Origin: Paenibacillus sp. LHD-38
GTDB lineage: Bacteria; Bacillota; Bacilli; Paenibacillales; Paenibacillaceae
Assembly (NCBI RefSeq): GCF_031157315.1
Contig: NZ_JAVIFU010000040.1
Coordinates: 1 to 64,000, forward strand
Reading direction: 5' to 3'
Length of the DNA stretch: 64,000 nucleotides
Part shown: positions 61,520-64,000 of the stretch, piece after piece
How positions within the stretch are numbered: position 1 is the first letter of the stretch
Layout of the letters: every line of letters begins with the position of its first letter
The notes under the pieces: generated by a model
What the model was told of the DNA's origin: nothing
What the model saw: only the letters and a program-made list of their open reading frames with translations
Databases searched by the model: none
Translations under genes and position numbers: made by a program

Positions 61520-63277
61520 ATGAAGAAAACGAATGGGTCGCGTACCAAAGTTTTAGCATTGATCTTATTTTTATTTGTAACATTCATGACAACAGATTCG
61601 AGTATCATGTATGCAGATGAAGGTGACAATGTTCCCAGGTCGCTGCAAGGAAAAATAACAGACGAGAATGGAAATCCCATTGATGGCGCTTCGATTCAAA
61701 TTGGTACGTATGCTCCAGGATTCGGATTTCGTTTTGTCGGTTCTGCTGTAACGAACGAAGAAGGCAATTATGACATCCCTAGCTATACGCGAAATTTTGG
61801 CGATGCCGTATCCACGATCATAACAGCAAATGGCAACATCGTGATAAACGCGCTGACGTCGTCCGAAACGTTCAACTATCAATTCCCCGTGCAGCGAGCA
61901 ACCCTCACAGGAAAGGTTACTTACGGAGATATGTATGAAACACCTGTTGCTGGTTATCAGGTAGACTTAAGCGTACATTTAGGAAGCGGCGGTCGTCGGA
62001 TTAATGTAGCTTCTGCAACAACAGATGCAGAAGGTAACTATACCTTTTCCATCATCCCTGGTGATTTTAGTTCTGCATTAGGGGAAAATATGTTTAGAGT
62101 GACTTTTGACGACAATTACGAGAGATATGTGGAACTTCATTTGGGGGATAACAAAAGCGAGCAAGCATATGGTATTCCAATTCCTCAAGGTGTGAAATTA
62201 AACGGGCGTTTCGTAGGTTATGTAACCGACGAACACGATGCTCCCCTTTATGATGCTGCAGTCGACTTGGTTGAATCCGACACCAATATCTTCTCGTCTG
62301 ACGGATATTATTTTACCGAAATTATTAAAGGCGGAAATTATACTGTAAGAGTATCCGCTCCAGGCTTTACTCTAGTAGAAGAAACAATTGAAATTAATGG
62401 CGGGGACAGTTTCTTAACCTTTAAGCTTACCAAAAGCAATCCGCCTGTTGTTACGGCCACTGCGGACCGAACGCCTGATCATCAAAGCTGGTATAATCAT
62501 GATGTGACGGTCTCATTTCAAGCGACTGACGATGATTCCATTCTAGCGATTGATCCTCCCGTCATCGTTTCGACGGAAGGTGTTGATCAAGTCATAGAAG
62601 GGGTTGCAAAGGATACTGCAGGGTTAACGGGGATCGGCTCCATTACAATTGACTTGGACAAAACGCCACCTGTTACACAAGCGTTGGTTTCAGAAAGTGT
62701 TCGAAACAATTGGTACAATACCGATGTACATGTCACTCTTTCTTCGAATGACAAACTCTCTGGTGTAGAAAACACGGAGTACAGTCTCGATAATGGACAT
62801 ACATGGTCTGACTATAACGGAATCATCACCATTTTTAAGGAGGGTAAAAATATTCTCCTTTATCGAAGTTCCGATAAGGCAGGAAATACTGAACAGTCAA
62901 AGGCGCTAGAAGTTAATATTGATAAGACAGCCCCATCATTAAACGTCACGCTTGATAAAACGGTGCTATCACCAGCTAACCATAAGATGGTGTCCATACA
63001 AGCAGCAGTTAATGTGATTGAATCTGGCTCTGGACTCGATTCCGTCGTATTAACATCGATTACAAGTAATGAAACAAGCAATCAATCAGGCGCTGGCAAC
63101 ACCGCAATCGATGTTCAAAATGCTGATTTAGGTACATCCGATACAACCTTTGATCTTCGTGCAGAAAGATCAGGAAGAGGTGAGGGACGTGTATATACGA
63201 TAACGTATACCGCCACAGATATGGCTGGCAATTCGGCCGTGGACACTGCAACTGTCACAGTTCCCAAGAAAAAATAA
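61520..63277 (+). CDS. Secreted multi-domain beta-sandwich protein
   Basis: A 585-residue exported protein with signal peptide (basic MKKTNGSRTK, hydrophobic core to about residue 32). Then come three carboxypeptidase-regulatory-like domains: GKITDENGNPIDGASIQIG, GKVTYGDMYETPVAGYQVDL and GYVTDEHDAPLYDAAVDLV. Two Ig-like/OmpL47-type repeats follow (SWYNHDVTVSFQATDDDS, NNWYNTDVHVTLSSNDKLSG) and a final domain near YTITYTATDMAGNSAVDTAT. No LPXTG or SLH anchor is present, so it is released or loosely attached. Probably an accessory or adhesive module. ATG 61520 follows GAGGTACAAGG. Confidence 0.82.
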   Translation: MKKTNGSRTKVLALILFLFVTFMTTDSSIMYADEGDNVPRSLQGKITDENGNPIDGASIQIGTYAPGFGFRFVGSAVTNEEGNYDIPSYTRNFGDAVSTIITANGNIVINALTSSETFNYQFPVQRATLTGKVTYGDMYETPVAGYQVDLSVHLGSGGRRINVASATTDAEGNYTFSIIPGDFSSALGENMFRVTFDDNYERYVELHLGDNKSEQAYGIPIPQGVKLNGRFVGYVTDEHDAPLYDAAVDLVESDTNIFSSDGYYFTEIIKGGNYTVRVSAPGFTLVEETIEINGGDSFLTFKLTKSNPPVVTATADRTPDHQSWYNHDVTVSFQATDDDSILAIDPPVIVSTEGVDQVIEGVAKDTAGLTGIGSITIDLDKTPPVTQALVSESVRNNWYNTDVHVTLSSNDKLSGVENTEYSLDNGHTWSDYNGIITIFKEGKNILLYRSSDKAGNTEQSKALEVNIDKTAPSLNVTLDKTVLSPANHKMVSIQAAVNVIESGSGLDSVVLTSITSNETSNQSGAGNTAIDVQNADLGTSDTTFDLRAERSGRGEGRVYTITYTATDMAGNSAVDTATVTVPKKK

Positions 63278-63288
63278 GCTGCCTTGAG

Positions 63289-63310
63289 CTAACGGTCAGG
63301 ATAGTTGAAC
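63289..63310 (+). repeat. Dispersed repeat core
   Basis: CTAACGGTCAGGATAGTTG, nearly full consensus, 12 bases after the stop codon. Confidence 0.85.
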
Positions 63311-63472
63311 AAGTCATTGATCTGATGCGGTTTTCTTCTTAGAAAATCGTCAGCCTTTGAAAAACAAGTTTTAGATTGAGCTATTAATAGAGTCAACGAA
63401 GAGACTCGAACCAGAAAATAAAGTATTAGACTGTAGGCATGAGCTTGAGTTTCGCCGTATATTCCATACGAA

Positions 63473-63799
63473 TTGATTGAGTCCACCCAAGTCGACGGAG
63501 CAACAGGCTTGCAAGGCTTTTTTAAAGTGACGCTTCCCCTGGTAAAGCCTGGAGTCATTTCCACTGGACTGCTATGTTTCGTTTTTGCTTGGAATGAGTT
63601 TGTGTTTGGCGTAAGTCTGACCTATACCGATTCTTCGACCATGCCGGTGTTTATGGCTTCTTTTATGACCCAAGAGGGGTTGTTTTGGGGAAAGATGTCC
63701 GCAGTGGCGACAAGCGCAGTATTGCCATCAGTCATACTGGGATGGTTTACCCAGAAGCAATTAGTACAAGGCCTTACTATGGGAGCCGTTAAAGGGTAA
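63473..63799 (+). pseudogene. 3' fragment of a MalG-type sugar permease
   Basis: About 105 residues from the EAA loop onward: ESTQVDGATGLQGFFKVTLP, two helices, and the family tail KQLVQGLTMGAVKG. Full-length relatives have about 275 residues; the first four helices are missing and no ribosome site precedes the TTG at 63473. Deletion remnant of another sugar importer. Confidence 0.75.
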
Positions 63800-63868
63800 C
63801 GAAATCTATTATCCGGCACTCGGAGCATCATTTGCTCCTGTTGGTCACAAGAACATATATGCTTAAAA

Positions 63869-63884
63869 GTCGCTAATTAGCGGC
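63869..63884. terminator. Bidirectional terminator between permease fragment and AraC gene
   Basis: GTCGCTAATTAGCGGC is a near-perfect palindrome with TTCTTTT on the plus side and TTTTAAG on the minus side. Confidence 0.6.
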
Positions 63885-63932
63885 TTCTTTTATTTTAACG
63901 ATATATGTTATTGTCGAAGGACAAGAGTACAG

Positions 63933-64000
63933 TCAAGATAAAGTCTGTTCATTTCTAATTTTACGGAATTCCTTAGGTGTAATATCACGATGTTTTTTAA
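63933..64000 (-). CDS. 3' end of an AraC-family regulator gene (partial)
   Basis: The minus strand reads KKHRDITPKEFRKIRNEQ and stops at 63933. (F)KKxxxxTPxEFRK is the invariant end of AraC-type DNA-binding domains. The rest lies beyond the window. It may once have controlled the truncated permease operon. Confidence 0.65.
   Translation of the reverse strand, partial: KKHRDITPKEFRKIRNEQTLS

Noticed and set aside
1-64000. CRISPR array, tRNA or rRNA genes, prophage genes.
   Set aside because: No regularly spaced repeats with unique spacers, no cloverleaf or ribosomal RNA sequence, and no phage structural genes were seen on either strand.

Overview
The window looks like chromosomal DNA of a spore-forming, low-to-mid GC Gram-positive of the Paenibacillus/Cohnella type. 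The grounds are an RsfA-like sporulation regulator, three YesM/YesN-type two-component pairs beside Lpl/Ytc- or Mal-type carbohydrate ABC importers, lipoproteins with Firmicute lipoboxes, AGGAGG-type ribosome sites, and IS1182, IS110 and IS3 remnants. I saw no tRNA, rRNA, CRISPR array or replication origin.

Layout. 1-8.9 kb is an accessory stretch of small unrelated genes: a P-loop kinase behind a putative translational attenuator, a GNAT acetyltransferase, RsfA, broken and intact lipoproteins, a methyltransferase, an ABC-2 exporter pair and an MFS remnant. Copies of a short dispersed repeat (core CTAACGGGYASGATAGTTG), often next to a terminator-like hairpin, separate these genes. 8.9-20.1 kb is carbohydrate locus 1: AraC regulator, divergent FAD oxidoreductase, YesN-like regulator, YesM-like kinase, two permeases, a binding lipoprotein and a PhyH-type dioxygenase. 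20.4-36.7 kb is locus 2: AraC regulator, GH2 enzyme, YesN/YesM pair, binding lipoprotein, two permeases, GH115-like and GH106-like enzymes and a D-2-hydroxyacid dehydrogenase. This set fits uptake and trimming of decorated plant-wall oligosaccharides carrying glucuronate, galactose or rhamnose. 37-43.4 kb is a mobile and duplicated region: an internally deleted IS1182 element, a stalk-domain surface protein, a frameshifted IS110, and two tandem chloramphenicol-phosphotransferase-like genes. 43.4-50.1 kb is locus 3: YesM/YesN pair, binding protein and MalF/MalG-type permeases, with a promoter overlapped by a CcpA-type cre site. 50.1-51.8 kb is an apparently intact IS1182-family element with unusual structured ends.

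51.8-64 kb is again accessory: a membrane protein, an EamA transporter, a TolB-like propeller, gene fragments, a compact RiPP-like locus (55.95-60.8 kb), a broken PQQ-propeller gene, a secreted Ig-like protein, a truncated permease, and the 3' end of an AraC gene at the right edge.

The strongest candidate for an undescribed system is the RiPP-like locus. It has a 55-residue precursor with a lasso-type YxxPxxL leader motif, an HPr-kinase-like protein, a PqqD/RRE protein, an S24/S26 peptidase, an ABC exporter and a nucleotidyltransferase. The lasso cyclase and the transglutaminase-like B2 protease are absent. Other leads are the attenuator at 383-458, the one-strand repeat family, and the covarying end hairpins of the intact IS1182 element.
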